In this document: piece by piece, positions 1 to 8,586 of the stretch
Position numbering within the stretch: the stretch's first letter is position 1
Layout: the number at the start of each line of letters is the position of its first letter
NCBI GenBank assembly: GCA_030950085.1
Contig: JAUZRW010000221.1
Location: 1 to 45,120, forward strand
From: Anaerolineae bacterium
Lineage (GTDB): Bacteria; Chloroflexota; Anaerolineae; Aggregatilineales; Phototrophicaceae
Length of the DNA stretch: 45,120 nt
Direction of reading: 5' to 3'
Translations under genes and position numbers: made by a program
The notes under the pieces: generated by a model
The model's database searches: none
What the model was told of the DNA's origin: nothing
The model's input: the letters and a program-made list of their open reading frames with translations, nothing else

Positions 1-11
1 TATCTATTCAG

Positions 12-129
12 CTATCCGTGAGATTCTTCGGACAGGCAGAAGCCAGTTCCTACAATTTGCCTTTTTTGAACCTTTCTTCGTGTCCTTCGTGTCTTTGTGG
101 TGAATTTTTAGGCATTTTCTCATGGATAG
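12..129. repeat. MITE-like element with 12-bp inverted ends
   Basis: The ends are CTATCCGTGAGA and TCTCATGGATAG, which are inverted copies with one mismatch, about 118 bp apart. The interior holds a short tandem pattern (CTTCGTGTC twice, then CTTTGTGG) like the CTTTGCGTC-type repeats elsewhere in the window. The right end (AGGCATTTTCTCATGGATAG) recurs almost exactly at 9041-9058. There is no coding capacity. The mobile-element reading is inferred from the end structure; no target duplication was verified. Confidence 0.45.
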
Positions 130-160
130 GTGAACAATTACTAAACGATATTCGCGTTAA

Positions 161-949
161 TTATCCCTTCGCTTCAGGGGCAATTTGTCGTCGCGCCCTG
201 ACTCGACTTCTTATGTGCAATATTCCCGCAAAAAGTATCAGACCGATATCAAGCCACTGTTCATCGCGCAAATGATAGAGCAGCCGACTAAAATCGCCGC
301 GCAGAAAGCCGATGCCGAACATACCCATACTGAGTAATAGAACGATGAGCCAAAGCTGTCCCCCTCGCAGCCCATCGCGCCAATGCAATACAAGTGCTAT
401 GCCAAATAAGCCAATTGAGCCAACAATACCTATCAACTGCGTTGCAAAACGGGGTTCAGTAATACCAAAAATGTCCGGTTGCACCCATGTTAGCCCACGC
501 GGATAATCTGCCATGCGTTCAATCGGTAAGCCGTAAGCACAACCTATCGTGGCACACGCCCACCAGCCTAATATTGCCCATATCGGAAGCAGTACAGCAA
601 ATGTATCGAGTAAGGGGTTTAGGTCGATTTTCCGTAGGCGTGCCATCAGCAGCATACTGAACAATGCGCCCAGAAAAACAGCGTGCCAATCAAGCCCACC
701 CTCATCATAAATTTTACGAATTTCAGGCGTGCGGTCTACGAAATACTGCCATTGCAACGCCACATGCACCAAGCGCCCTATCACGACTCCGCCAAATAAT
801 CCGGCTAAGAAAATGTCTAGTGTTGCGGCGCGTTGACGGTGTGGCGCACGGTAAATGAACCAGATGAGTGATAGCATTGTCCCAAACATCATCAGAAGGG
901 TGAAAGTATACCATTGTCGCCCGAATAGTATGGTGAATGGCTTGTACAT
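161..949 (-). CDS. Lgt-like (prolipoprotein diacylglyceryl transferase family) membrane protein
   Basis: 262 aa, polytopic, with about seven hydrophobic segments. The order of motifs follows Lgt: a GRLVHV segment after the second membrane span (Lgt GaRl.y), an EGGLDWHAVFLG segment (Lgt GGmsfhGgllG), a GWWACATIGCAYG segment (Lgt gcflnGcdyG), and a Gx(2)RGDFSR segment near the C-terminus. Lgt moves diacylglycerol from phosphatidylglycerol to the lipobox cysteine of prolipoproteins. This copy is divergent: the His of the HGG motif is displaced (DWHAV) and the segment corresponding to the Lgt signature is only partly recognisable. It may be a paralogue rather than the housekeeping enzyme. A lipoprotein gene at 29103 would be a possible substrate. 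The start ATG has only a weak ribosome site upstream. Confidence 0.7.
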   Translation of the reverse strand: MYKPFTILFGRQWYTFTLLMMFGTMLSLIWFIYRAPHRQRAATLDIFLAGLFGGVVIGRLVHVALQWQYFVDRTPEIRKIYDEGGLDWHAVFLGALFSMLLMARLRKIDLNPLLDTFAVLLPIWAILGWWACATIGCAYGLPIERMADYPRGLTWVQPDIFGITEPRFATQLIGIVGSIGLFGIALVLHWRDGLRGGQLWLIVLLLSMGMFGIGFLRGDFSRLLYHLRDEQWLDIGLILFAGILHIRSRVRARRQIAPEAKG

Positions 950-966
950 AAATGCTCTATATCATT

Positions 967-1064
967 CTAATACTTGACCAATTTAATTCTTGAAGATTGG
1001 ATTTGTGTTTTTCGGGCGCAATGCCTTGCGCCCCTACATAAAAACTTTTTTGGTCGGGTACTAA
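967..1064. repeat. MITE-like element, family C copy 1 (98 bp)
   Basis: Inverted ends CTAATACTTGACCAA and TTGGTCGGGTACTAA flank an interior that is shared with the copy at 34306-34395 (TTTAATTCTTGAAGATTGG near the left end, AAAACTTTTTTGGT at the right). It contains the palindromic core GGGCGCAATGCCTTGCGCCC at 1014-1033. Its right end overlaps the stop codon of the VOC gene (1061-1063). Confidence 0.65.
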
Positions 1065-1666
1065 TCCCAAACGGGCGGTTTTTCGGTATAGGGGTCTTTC
1101 GCTTCACGGTCAGGCGATAAAGTGCGCTGATAACGTTGCACGAGTATTTCTATCGCATCGGCAACGTGTTCATCGCTAATGTGATGTTCATCGCGCCCGA
1201 CACGGATCTTATGTGCTTCTAGCAGCACTTCGGCATACGATGAACCAAAGGGTGGCTCAAATTTGTAACAAGCACATTCAATCAGTTGACCAAGTGGGTC
1301 ACGGAAGTAAATCGAATCCATGAAGCCTCTATCGACTGCCCCTGTATTGGAAATGCCGCGTTCATCAAGCCGCTTGGCAACTTGTGTATAAGTCGCACGC
1401 GAAACAGTGAAGGCGATATGATGCAAATTGCCAATGCCTTCGGGATTGCGTGTCGAGTCGGGTTGACGATTCTCATTGGTAAAAATCGTAATCAAGCGCC
1501 CATCGCCGGGGTCAAAATAGAGATGATTTTCGGCAGGAACATCAAGATTCGGTTGCTCAAAAATGAGAGGCATCCCCATCACACCTTCCCAGAAATCGAC
1601 GCTTGTTTGACGCTCTGCGCCAATCAATGTAATATGATGTACGCCTTGTGTTTGAATTTTTTTCAT
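1061..1666 (-). CDS. VOC-superfamily protein (glyoxalase / ring-cleaving dioxygenase type)
   Basis: 201 aa. The N-terminal half reads as a VOC (vicinal oxygen chelate) fold: GVHHITL at residues 8-14, NLHHIAFTV near residue 81, and GQLIECACY near residue 126. The first His, second His and the Glu of the last motif are the usual divalent-metal ligands of extradiol dioxygenases and glyoxalases. The protein is shorter than two-module dioxygenases (about 300 aa), so only one complete module is evident; a helical tail follows. The substrate cannot be told from sequence. An AGGA ribosome site precedes the ATG. The stop codon lies in the terminal repeat of a MITE-like element, so the last residues may have been altered by the insertion. 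It is a single gene; the next gene upstream is a DUF3179 gene in the same direction but separated by a repeat. Confidence 0.8.
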   Translation of the reverse strand: MKKIQTQGVHHITLIGAERQTSVDFWEGVMGMPLIFEQPNLDVPAENHLYFDPGDGRLITIFTNENRQPDSTRNPEGIGNLHHIAFTVSRATYTQVAKRLDERGISNTGAVDRGFMDSIYFRDPLGQLIECACYKFEPPFGSSYAEVLLEAHKIRVGRDEHHISDEHVADAIEILVQRYQRTLSPDREAKDPYTEKPPVWD

Positions 1667-1679
1667 GGGTTATCCTATC

Positions 1680-1773
1680 TTGTTTAACAAACTATCTGTG
1701 ATAATGCCCTAAAGCCTGTCTCATATTACAATTTTGTATGAGGCGCGGTGAAACCCCGAAAGGGGCTTATTTT
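1680..1773. repeat. Family A intergenic repeat, copy 1
   Basis: Starts TGTTTAACAAACTATCTGTG and ends in the hairpin AAACCCCGAAAGGGGCTT. About 92 bp, aligned with copies at 3033-3123 and 24868-24959. Sits between the VOC gene and the first DUF3179 gene. Confidence 0.7.
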
Positions 1774-1850
1774 CAATTTTGTAGCTGTGTCTATCAAAAA
1801 TAACACAAAGCAAGGATATTTTGCCATTAGAAGAAGGTTATTTATTCGAT

Positions 1851-2984
1851 TCACTCTGTATAGACAAGTGTTTCAGGATAAGTTGATGACCACGCAAACC
1901 AAAAATAGGAGAAACTCTGATAGCGATAGAGATATTCACCTATCAATTCGCCACGAATAGCCTCACCAAAGATGCTCCACTCGCTATCGGTTTGGTTATC
2001 GTAAATACGCCCGTTATCATAGCGGAAAGTCAGTTCACGACCATCGGCTAAGGTGCGATTGAAGAGCGCCGTTTGCCCAATATCGCGTGAATCTTCGATG
2101 CTTGCGGCATCTAAGACACTGACTGCGCCCGGCATCCAAAAAGCCACCAGTGGCGCGTCATTGACGATATCATGAATGACCCCTTCGGCTTGGAGCATCG
2201 TAAAAGGATAGGAAACGGGGACATCATCGACTATCGCTGCTAAAACATGTTGCAACGGTTCAAGACGTGAATCATAGTGAGAACTGCCTAACATCGGTTG
2301 TGGATTGCTGTCATAGCCAATATAAGGATTCATATCATAATTACGGGGGTTATCGGCATCACCCGCTAGAACAAGCCCCTGCGGATAACGTTCTGCATAA
2401 GCCTCAAAGCCAACAACTATCGACGGGATAATCTCAAGTATTGTGCCAGTATAAGCCCCACTAATTGCCTCCCCAGTGAATTGCTTCCAGTAGCTATTGC
2501 TCTCTTCATCCATCATGATAAAACCACTATTATAGACATAGCCACTGACACCGAGTCGTAGGCTAGTCCCATTCACGGTGCGGTCAAAGATGATGGCGCT
2601 GTTACAACCGGGACAAAATGTAATCGCTACATCTCGATTTTGCATGGTATCATTGATAATTTCGTGATGAAGTAAGATATTTAAGGGATAGGCGCGTGCT
2701 TCGTCATAGAGGACGAAAACTAAAACAGGGGCATCAGACATGAGCCAATTACGAGCATTTTCGACAGACTCGAACAAGGGGTTATCAATAGGAATGATAA
2801 AATCACGGGTGCCGATGTTTTCAATATCATCTCTATCCACAAGGGGGGGCGGAACATCATCTGATTCCCATGTATCCGCCCCAATCCGCCATTTGAGCAA
2901 CAAAAAGCCAGCACCCAGCACAAAGGCACAAACCGTACAAGTTAGAAATACGATATCACTGTGGCGTGACAATTTGTTTCGCAC
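1851..2984 (-). CDS. DUF3179 domain protein, membrane-anchored (tandem copy 1 of 3)
   Basis: 377 aa from a GTG preceded by AAGGAA with 9-nt spacing; a TTG 18 nt upstream is the alternative but has no ribosome site. One N-terminal membrane span (about residues 12-32) probably anchors the protein with the rest outside. The DUF3179 core follows: a Trp-Leu/Pro-V segment, an ARAYP motif, a HEIxND motif, then TFCPGCNSAIIFDR with a CxxC pair (near residues 124 and 127), and the family C-terminal FWFAWSSTYPET. DUF3179 has no established function; the paired Cys and His suggest a metal or redox site, which is inference. Compared with copies 2 and 3, the CxxC is CPGC instead of CPLC, and this copy lacks the cleavable-type leader. 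Copy 1 is the most diverged of the three. Confidence 0.85.
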   Translation of the reverse strand: MRNKLSRHSDIVFLTCTVCAFVLGAGFLLLKWRIGADTWESDDVPPPLVDRDDIENIGTRDFIIPIDNPLFESVENARNWLMSDAPVLVFVLYDEARAYPLNILLHHEIINDTMQNRDVAITFCPGCNSAIIFDRTVNGTSLRLGVSGYVYNSGFIMMDEESNSYWKQFTGEAISGAYTGTILEIIPSIVVGFEAYAERYPQGLVLAGDADNPRNYDMNPYIGYDSNPQPMLGSSHYDSRLEPLQHVLAAIVDDVPVSYPFTMLQAEGVIHDIVNDAPLVAFWMPGAVSVLDAASIEDSRDIGQTALFNRTLADGRELTFRYDNGRIYDNQTDSEWSIFGEAIRGELIGEYLYRYQSFSYFWFAWSSTYPETLVYTE

Positions 2985-3032
2985 TGCCCAATTTTCCTTC
3001 AAATCTCATTGACGATTTTGTGTATCACAACC

Positions 3033-3123
3033 TGTTCAATAAACTAGCTGTGATAACACTCTAGCACTGTTTCACCTTGCAATTCTTGCGAGAGGCACGA
3101 TGAAACCCCGAAAGGGGCTTATT
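3033..3123. repeat. Family A intergenic repeat, copy 2
   Basis: Aligned with copies at 1680 and 24868: starts TGTTCAATAAACTAGCTGTG and ends AAACCCCGAAAGGGGCTTATTC. Its end contributes the TAA stop (3119-3121) of DUF3179 copy 2. Confidence 0.7.
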
Positions 3124-4273
3124 CTATGCCATAGATAACGGTATCAGGATTGAATGCCGCCCATGCAAACCAGAAGTGTACCGCAGCAAACATTTGTTGC
3201 AGTTTAGCCCCTTCTAGCTCACCACTAATCGCTTCACCAAAGAGATTCCATTCACTGCCTGTTTCATTATCTGTGATAGTATTGCTTGCCGCATCATATG
3301 AAAAGGTCAACACTCGCCCATCCACTTCGCGGCTATACAAAGAAGCAGTCCCAATATCGCGTGAATTATCAACGACGACATTATCCATCATGGCGGCTGT
3401 CCCCGGTTGCCACATAGCGACAATATCTTCACCACCCACAGTATCATTGATAACAAATTCTTCCGCGAGTGCCGAGAAGGGGTAGGCGATTGCCTCATCA
3501 CCGATTGTTCCGGCTAAGACATGCGAAGTTTCTGGTAAACGTGGGTCAGGCTCTCCACGAAACAAGAAAGCATCATCATAATTGGCATACCCTGCGGAGA
3601 TTGTTCCATAAGTGCTTGCTGCCCCACCTGTGCCACGCGATAAGACTTGCCCATCAGGATAGCGTTCAGCGAATTGACCAAAGCCAATCACACGCGACGG
3701 GATAATACCCAATAATACGCCAGCATGGTCGCCGACAATGCCTTCGCCGGTGAACTGCTGCCACCATGTTTCGGTTTGACGGTCAAACATCACCAAATCG
3801 CTGTTGCGGAGTAAGCCACTGACTGCAAAATCATAAATCTCGTCATTGACAGTGCGTTCATATACAATCGAGCTATTACACAATGGACAATAGGTGATAG
3901 CCACAGGGACTCCGCCGACAACATCATTGGCGATTTCATGAGAGACAAGAATCGCTTGTGGATAAGCACGCGCATCGCCATCAATCTCAATCGCAATTAC
4001 GGGCGATTGGTCAACAAGCCAATTACTTGCCTCTGCAATAGATTCCATAGTGACGACATCGCTATTGAGAGCGGGGATACACTCGCGGAAGCGACAACCC
4101 GGGCTGACTTCGGTAATATCTATGGTGTTATTGCAATAATCATTTAACGGAAATACCTCGTCAATCCATTCGATGCTTTCACATTCGTTTTGGGCATAAG
4201 CGCCCAGTGGAATCATGACGATACTCAAGATAGCGATTAAACTAGACAACATAGAGAATGTTCGGATTTTCAT
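3119..4273 (-). CDS. DUF3179 domain protein, secreted (tandem copy 2 of 3)
   Basis: 384 aa from an ATG with AAAGG seven nt upstream; the longer frame to 4327 would add 18 charged residues in front of the leader and is less likely. Signal peptide of about 27 residues ending in GAYAQ. The mature protein begins with a Cys-containing segment (four Cys before residue 66), then DARAYPQAIL, SHEIANDVV, the TYCPLCNSSIVYER motif (CxxC near residues 129 and 132), a FGQFAERYPDG segment, a TSHVLAG segment, and the terminal HFWFAWAAFNPDT. The extra N-terminal cysteines are shared with copy 3 and absent in copy 1. The stop codon sits in a family A repeat. Function unknown; location is extracytoplasmic. Confidence 0.87.
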   Translation of the reverse strand: MKIRTFSMLSSLIAILSIVMIPLGAYAQNECESIEWIDEVFPLNDYCNNTIDITEVSPGCRFRECIPALNSDVVTMESIAEASNWLVDQSPVIAIEIDGDARAYPQAILVSHEIANDVVGGVPVAITYCPLCNSSIVYERTVNDEIYDFAVSGLLRNSDLVMFDRQTETWWQQFTGEGIVGDHAGVLLGIIPSRVIGFGQFAERYPDGQVLSRGTGGAASTYGTISAGYANYDDAFLFRGEPDPRLPETSHVLAGTIGDEAIAYPFSALAEEFVINDTVGGEDIVAMWQPGTAAMMDNVVVDNSRDIGTASLYSREVDGRVLTFSYDAASNTITDNETGSEWNLFGEAISGELEGAKLQQMFAAVHFWFAWAAFNPDTVIYGIE

Positions 4274-4453
4274 AAAAAGCCTTTCGCTGATTTTTCTCGA
4301 TTCTTTGCGATGCAGAAAATGTTTCATATGTGATGTAGAAGCGTTATGTTTTAGAGTTCCCTCGTAAGGGCATGATGAATCATGCCCCTACAAATGGATT
4401 TTCTTCCCGAATTTCACACAAAAGAGAGACGTACTCTCCCTATATCAATCGGC

Positions 4454-5638
4454 TTATTCGATATCGTAGATTTCAGTTTCAGGATAGAAGGCTGCCCATG
4501 CGAACCAGAAGTGCGCTGTCGCAACGATTTGCTCCAGTTGTGTACCTTCTAGCTCACCCTGAATAGACTCGCCAAACAAGTTCCAGATACTGCCTGTCTC
4601 AGCATCAACAATCACCTGATTGACTTCATCGTAGCGGAATGTCAAAACCCGTCCATCAACATCACGGCTGTAGAGGGCGCTTGTGCCAATATCACGCGAT
4701 GTATCAATATCCGACTCATCGAGCGAACTCGCCACGCCAGATTGCCACATAGCAACCACCGGAACTGTGCCAATTGTATCGTTGATGACCATATCATTGA
4801 CCAATGCTTCAAGCGGATAAGCCATCGGGATATCATCTACAACACCTGCCAGTACCCGTGAGCGACTCGGCAAGCGTTCGTCGTATTCACCTCGAAATAG
4901 GGATGTCACGCCACTACGATTGCTATCAAGACCGGTATAAGGATTGATTCCATAACTGCGACGGGTGCCAGTATCACGCGACATCACCAAGCCATCAGGA
5001 TAACGCTCGGCAAATGCACCAAAACCAACCACCTGTGAGGGGATAATATCAAGCAGGGTCTCATTATAGAAGCCGACAATGCCTTCACCGACGAATTGTT
5101 GCCACCAACTAAAGGTTGTACGGTCATACATAATCATATCGCTATTGCGTAGATTGCCAGAGACACCAAATTCGAGTGTTTCGCCATTGACTCGGCGGTC
5201 AAATACAATCGAGCTATTGCATAGGGGGCAAAAAGTGACAGCTACTGGAACACCTGCAACAACATCATTGGCGATTTCATGCCACATCAATATCGCTTGC
5301 GGATAAGCACGGGCTTCACCATCAATCTCAAAAGCGATGACAGGCGAACGGTCAACGAGCCAATCACGGGCTTCATCGACAGTTTCCATGTCGGGGTTGG
5401 TTACGGCTGGAATGCCATCTCTGCCAACACCACCCGATAAAACCTCATCGAGATTGATAGACGTATTGCAGAAGTCTGTCGAATCCCATCCACGGGCAAT
5501 GCGACCTGCCCCACAAGTATCTTCATCAGATTGGGCATCGGTAAATGGTATCCCAAATACGCCAAATGCTATCACAACAACGACCACAAGCGGCACAAAC
5601 ACATATGCCATTTGTGAAAGGCTAAATTTCTGAGTCAT
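4454..5638 (-). CDS. DUF3179 domain protein, membrane-anchored or secreted (tandem copy 3 of 3)
   Basis: 394 aa from the ATG at 5638, with GGAGA about ten nt upstream; the frame stays open to 5677. A hydrophobic Val-rich segment (about residues 12-30) is either a signal anchor or signal peptide. It then carries the same order of motifs as copy 2: an N-terminal Cys pair, EARAYPQAIL, WHEIANDVV, TFCPLCNSSIVFDR, a FGAFAERYPDG segment, a SRVLAG segment, and HFWFAWAAFYPET at the end. Copies 2 and 3 are clearly closest to one another, so the array grew by successive duplication. All three genes are co-directional with gaps of 134-180 bp that include repeat or palindromic sequence, so they may be transcribed separately. 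Confidence 0.87.
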   Translation of the reverse strand: MTQKFSLSQMAYVFVPLVVVVVIAFGVFGIPFTDAQSDEDTCGAGRIARGWDSTDFCNTSINLDEVLSGGVGRDGIPAVTNPDMETVDEARDWLVDRSPVIAFEIDGEARAYPQAILMWHEIANDVVAGVPVAVTFCPLCNSSIVFDRRVNGETLEFGVSGNLRNSDMIMYDRTTFSWWQQFVGEGIVGFYNETLLDIIPSQVVGFGAFAERYPDGLVMSRDTGTRRSYGINPYTGLDSNRSGVTSLFRGEYDERLPSRSRVLAGVVDDIPMAYPLEALVNDMVINDTIGTVPVVAMWQSGVASSLDESDIDTSRDIGTSALYSRDVDGRVLTFRYDEVNQVIVDAETGSIWNLFGESIQGELEGTQLEQIVATAHFWFAWAAFYPETEIYDIE

Positions 5639-5787
5639 AAAATATGATTCTCCGAGTTTCTGATTAAAGGTATGCACAGCATAGAGAGAGATTATTACGC
5701 ATGAATTACGCTGTCATAACAGGTGCGAGAATACGGAAGTTGAACCGCCAACACACAGAAAATGCCAAGGAAAGTAGTTCAAAAATT

Positions 5788-5831
5788 ACTCTGCACCTCT
5801 GATTCTTTGCGCCTCTGTGTTACGCTTTTTT
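5788..5831. repeat. Left arm of inverted repeat pair around the mocA-like gene
   Basis: The reverse complement of this stretch (AAAAAAGCGTAACACAGAGG...AGAATCAGAGGTGCAGAGT) matches 6548-6591 along about 44 bp with only a few differences. The same motif type (GCGTAACGCAAAG...GGCGCAAAG) occurs at 44942-44980 and, shorter, at 9016-9040. Confidence 0.65.
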
Positions 5832-5861
5832 GGCAGTGAATAAATACTATGAGAAGTATCA

Positions 5862-6494
5862 ATGAATCCAATGAGGCATAACTTGAATTCAAAGCGTGTA
5901 GGTGTGATTATTTTGGCGGCGGGCTTGTCGTCACGCATGAGGCGGTTCAAATTGCTGCTCAATTGGCTCGATGATAAGCCGATTCTCGTCCATATTGCGG
6001 AGAAGGTGCTGGCAGTGTCTCCTAGTACAGTGATTGTTGTTACAGGACATCGCGCCGATGCTGTACGCCAAGCCTTGTCTAATTATGATGTGACTTTTGC
6101 CCATAATGTCAATTATGCCGACGGTGAAATTTTATCCTCAATGAAGGTCGGGTTGCGTGCCATGCCCGATGATGTGCTGGCTGCAATGGTTATCCCCGGC
6201 GATTTGCCGCGCATCCCCGTAACCGTCATGCAAACTGTGATAGCCGCCCACGAAGCCGAAACCATCGTTGCGCCCCGTTATAAGGGTCAACGTGGGCACC
6301 CGGTCTTGCTGGATAGAGTTTTCTGGCAGGCTTTCTTAGATTTACCCGCCGATGGAATGCCACGCGATGTTTTGCAGGCAAACAAAGACCATTTGTGCCT
6401 AATTGATGTCGATAGTGATGGCATCCTTGCTGATGTCGATACCCCACAAGCCTATGAAGCAGAATTGCGTCGCGCCCAAGAAGAAAAATCCTGA
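5862..6494 (+). CDS. MocA/MobA-like nucleotidyltransferase (NTP_transf_3)
   Basis: 210 aa. N-terminal GVIILAAGLSSRM (residues 14-26) is the nucleotide-binding loop of the molybdopterin nucleotidyltransferase family, followed by the FKLLL segment whose Lys normally contacts the nucleotide. A VVTGHRADAV strand, NVNYADGEILSSMKVGL segment, and VIPGDLPRI (the metal-binding GDxP motif) follow, then the RGHPVLL motif and DVDTPQAYE at the C-terminus. The features favour MocA-type CTP:molybdopterin cytidylyltransferase, which serves xanthine dehydrogenase-type enzymes, over GTP-using MobA. No molybdoenzyme or other cofactor gene is in the window. The gene lies alone between inverted repeats. A GAGAAG ribosome site is five nt before the ATG. 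Confidence 0.82.
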   Translation: MNPMRHNLNSKRVGVIILAAGLSSRMRRFKLLLNWLDDKPILVHIAEKVLAVSPSTVIVVTGHRADAVRQALSNYDVTFAHNVNYADGEILSSMKVGLRAMPDDVLAAMVIPGDLPRIPVTVMQTVIAAHEAETIVAPRYKGQRGHPVLLDRVFWQAFLDLPADGMPRDVLQANKDHLCLIDVDSDGILADVDTPQAYEAELRRAQEEKS

Positions 6495-6547
6495 AAATAG
6501 CGATTAGCCCTCAGAATTTTAGCAGTTGGATAAAGTACACTGTATTC

Positions 6548-6591
6548 AAAAAAGCCTAACGCAGAGAAACGGAGAATCAGAGGCGCAGAGT
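6548..6591. repeat. Right arm of inverted repeat pair around the mocA-like gene
   Basis: Inverted counterpart of 5788-5831 (AAAAAAGCCTAACGCAGAG...GAGAATCAGAGGCGCAGAGT). Lies between the stop of the mocA-like gene and the stop of the convergent membrane-protein gene. Confidence 0.65.
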
Positions 6592-6600
6592 GCTGGCAAT

Positions 6601-8388
6601 TCATTCATCTAGTTTTAGCACATAAATCGTTCCAAATTGTGCAATCGTATAATCATCAAGGTTAAAACGTGCTAATCCCAACTCATAGACAACAAAATAA
6701 TTGGCTGTTTCAACATAACCAACAGGGTCAGTATTCGTATTTTGCAGACCATGATGATACAGCAGCAGAAAATCAAAATTCATGCCCATGCGATAGGTGG
6801 AGTCGATGCTGTTCCATGCCGCAACCCACCATAAATTACGCATTTCTGGCATGATATCATAACTCACTGTGACTGTATCAGCGCCTTGCCAATCTGCCGC
6901 AATATAATCAACGGTATCCGACACATGGCGATAAATCGACACATTGAAACGGCTATACTGCGCGTCATCATGCTGATTCAGACGTGCCACTCGCTCTGCC
7001 ATACTGACTCCGCCATAGGTCAAGACCAGCACAGCACCAAAAGTCGGCAGCCAACGCGGTAATCTATCATTGCTGAAAATCGCCGCCGCAATCACGATTT
7101 CTAAGCTGGTCAATCCCATAAAATAGGTCGGTTGGTCAATACTGCGTGTGACAATCAAGCCGCTAATGAGGGTCATCACGAACAGCAAAATCAAGATAAT
7201 GCGTCCCTGTGGCGTGTCAATTAAATATTGCGATAATCGCGGATACCATTTTTCGTTGTGAGTATCGGACGGCATAGATGAAGTCCCTACGTTGTCGTGA
7301 TGGTTTGTAGGGACATGATATATCGTGTCCGCTTTACCAGATATCTGCCACACAAATCCCCAAATTGCCCATGCAACACTCATCACAAATAACACAGGCG
7401 GAATATAGAGTGCTAATCGAAAAACAGAGGGCAAGCCGCGCAGAGTTGTATTAAAACCAAGATTGAGTCCCCGTATCGCTTGGGCTGGAATACTAAGAGC
7501 AAAATCAAGCGCCCGTTGCCAACGCGCTTTGATAGTTGGAGCATTGCTAGGTGGTGGTGTATTGCTTGTTGATTGTGATGATGATATCGCTTGGACTGCG
7601 TTGGGCTGTTCGCGTGGCAATAATCCCGATTCAGGCTTGAGATATTGCACTTGTGCCAAAACATCTGCCGAAATACGCGATTCTTGCCGCAGAAAGGCGC
7701 GTATATCCACAAAATCATGTTCTTTTTCATAAATCACATAGGGCGCAAGCATCAGCAAACAAACTGCACCACCCCCTAAGAACCAACGCCATTGCCATTT
7801 TGCACGGCTTATAAGTGCGAAAACAAGCAGAGTCGGGTAGAGCAAAATCGCTGAAAAATGGGTCATAAAGGCGGCAGTCGCTATGATTCCCGATAATGCC
7901 AAATAGATGCCTTTTTCGTGCTTGCGCCATTGCCACAAAAAAAGAAATGTCAGCGCGTAAAAGCCCGGTAAGAGTAATTGCGCCCATGCCGTATATGCAC
8001 TGCTGATACCCACTTCGCTAACCGTGAACATCAAAGCCGCTACTAAGCCGACGCGCGGATTGAACATCGAATCGCCGATGCAAAAGACCGCAATCGTCGT
8101 GATGATGTTGAATGTCAGCATGGTTAGCAAAATAGCACTATACGCATTGTGAGTCATCGTCAATGCCGGCAGGTGTAGCCATGACAACATCGGCATATTA
8201 TAAGCCGCCACACTCGACAACGTGCCGACAGGTGGCACATCATACTCAACCAAGCGCGATAGCACTACAACAATATCAATATCAAAGGGCATATTTTGGG
8301 CAGCCGCCAACTTAATCGGCAGACTCGCCAGCAAAATCAGCAGCAGTAAAACATAGCTTATTCGATAGGAAGATTGTCCATTCGTCAT
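6601..8388 (-). CDS. Polytopic membrane protein, probable GT39-type glycosyltransferase
   Basis: 595 aa. About nine or ten hydrophobic spans in residues 10-455, with a large soluble loop near residues 240-300 and a soluble C-terminal domain of about 130 residues after the last span. The first external loop has the pattern MPFDIDIVVVLSRL, reminiscent of the acidic loop of dolichyl- or undecaprenyl-phosphate-sugar dependent transferases (PMT/ArnT, GT39/GT83), and a PMLSWLHLPAL segment follows as in that group. The assignment rests on topology and these weak motifs, not on an unambiguous catalytic signature. If correct it would transfer a sugar from a lipid carrier outside the membrane. It is convergent with the mocA-like gene and has no obvious operon partner. 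Confidence 0.55.
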   Translation of the reverse strand: MTNGQSSYRISYVLLLLILLASLPIKLAAAQNMPFDIDIVVVLSRLVEYDVPPVGTLSSVAAYNMPMLSWLHLPALTMTHNAYSAILLTMLTFNIITTIAVFCIGDSMFNPRVGLVAALMFTVSEVGISSAYTAWAQLLLPGFYALTFLFLWQWRKHEKGIYLALSGIIATAAFMTHFSAILLYPTLLVFALISRAKWQWRWFLGGGAVCLLMLAPYVIYEKEHDFVDIRAFLRQESRISADVLAQVQYLKPESGLLPREQPNAVQAISSSQSTSNTPPPSNAPTIKARWQRALDFALSIPAQAIRGLNLGFNTTLRGLPSVFRLALYIPPVLFVMSVAWAIWGFVWQISGKADTIYHVPTNHHDNVGTSSMPSDTHNEKWYPRLSQYLIDTPQGRIILILLFVMTLISGLIVTRSIDQPTYFMGLTSLEIVIAAAIFSNDRLPRWLPTFGAVLVLTYGGVSMAERVARLNQHDDAQYSRFNVSIYRHVSDTVDYIAADWQGADTVTVSYDIMPEMRNLWWVAAWNSIDSTYRMGMNFDFLLLYHHGLQNTNTDPVGYVETANYFVVYELGLARFNLDDYTIAQFGTIYVLKLDE

Positions 8389-8586
8389 AACTGTGCATTA
8401 TAGCAGGTACAAACGATATCAGAATAGCATCGTTCTTTCGCCCTGTTTTTGTAATGTTCTGATAAATTCGTACAGGATTCAAACTAATAACGAACAACAC
8501 TGTAATGGAGAAATCCCAACAGAGTCCTTACAATTAGACTATGCAAGTGGGGATGAACAGAGCATGACTGATGGAACAAACTAAGT

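Noticed and set aside
5741-5775. Possible CRISPR-like pattern of CGCCAA-type words in gaps
   Set aside because: Units are 7-9 bp, with no equal spacers; they belong to simple interspersed repeats rather than a CRISPR array.
8393-8584. Open frame of 63 codons before the small membrane protein gene
   Set aside because: No ribosome site, unusual composition, and it looks like promoter DNA; no family resemblance.
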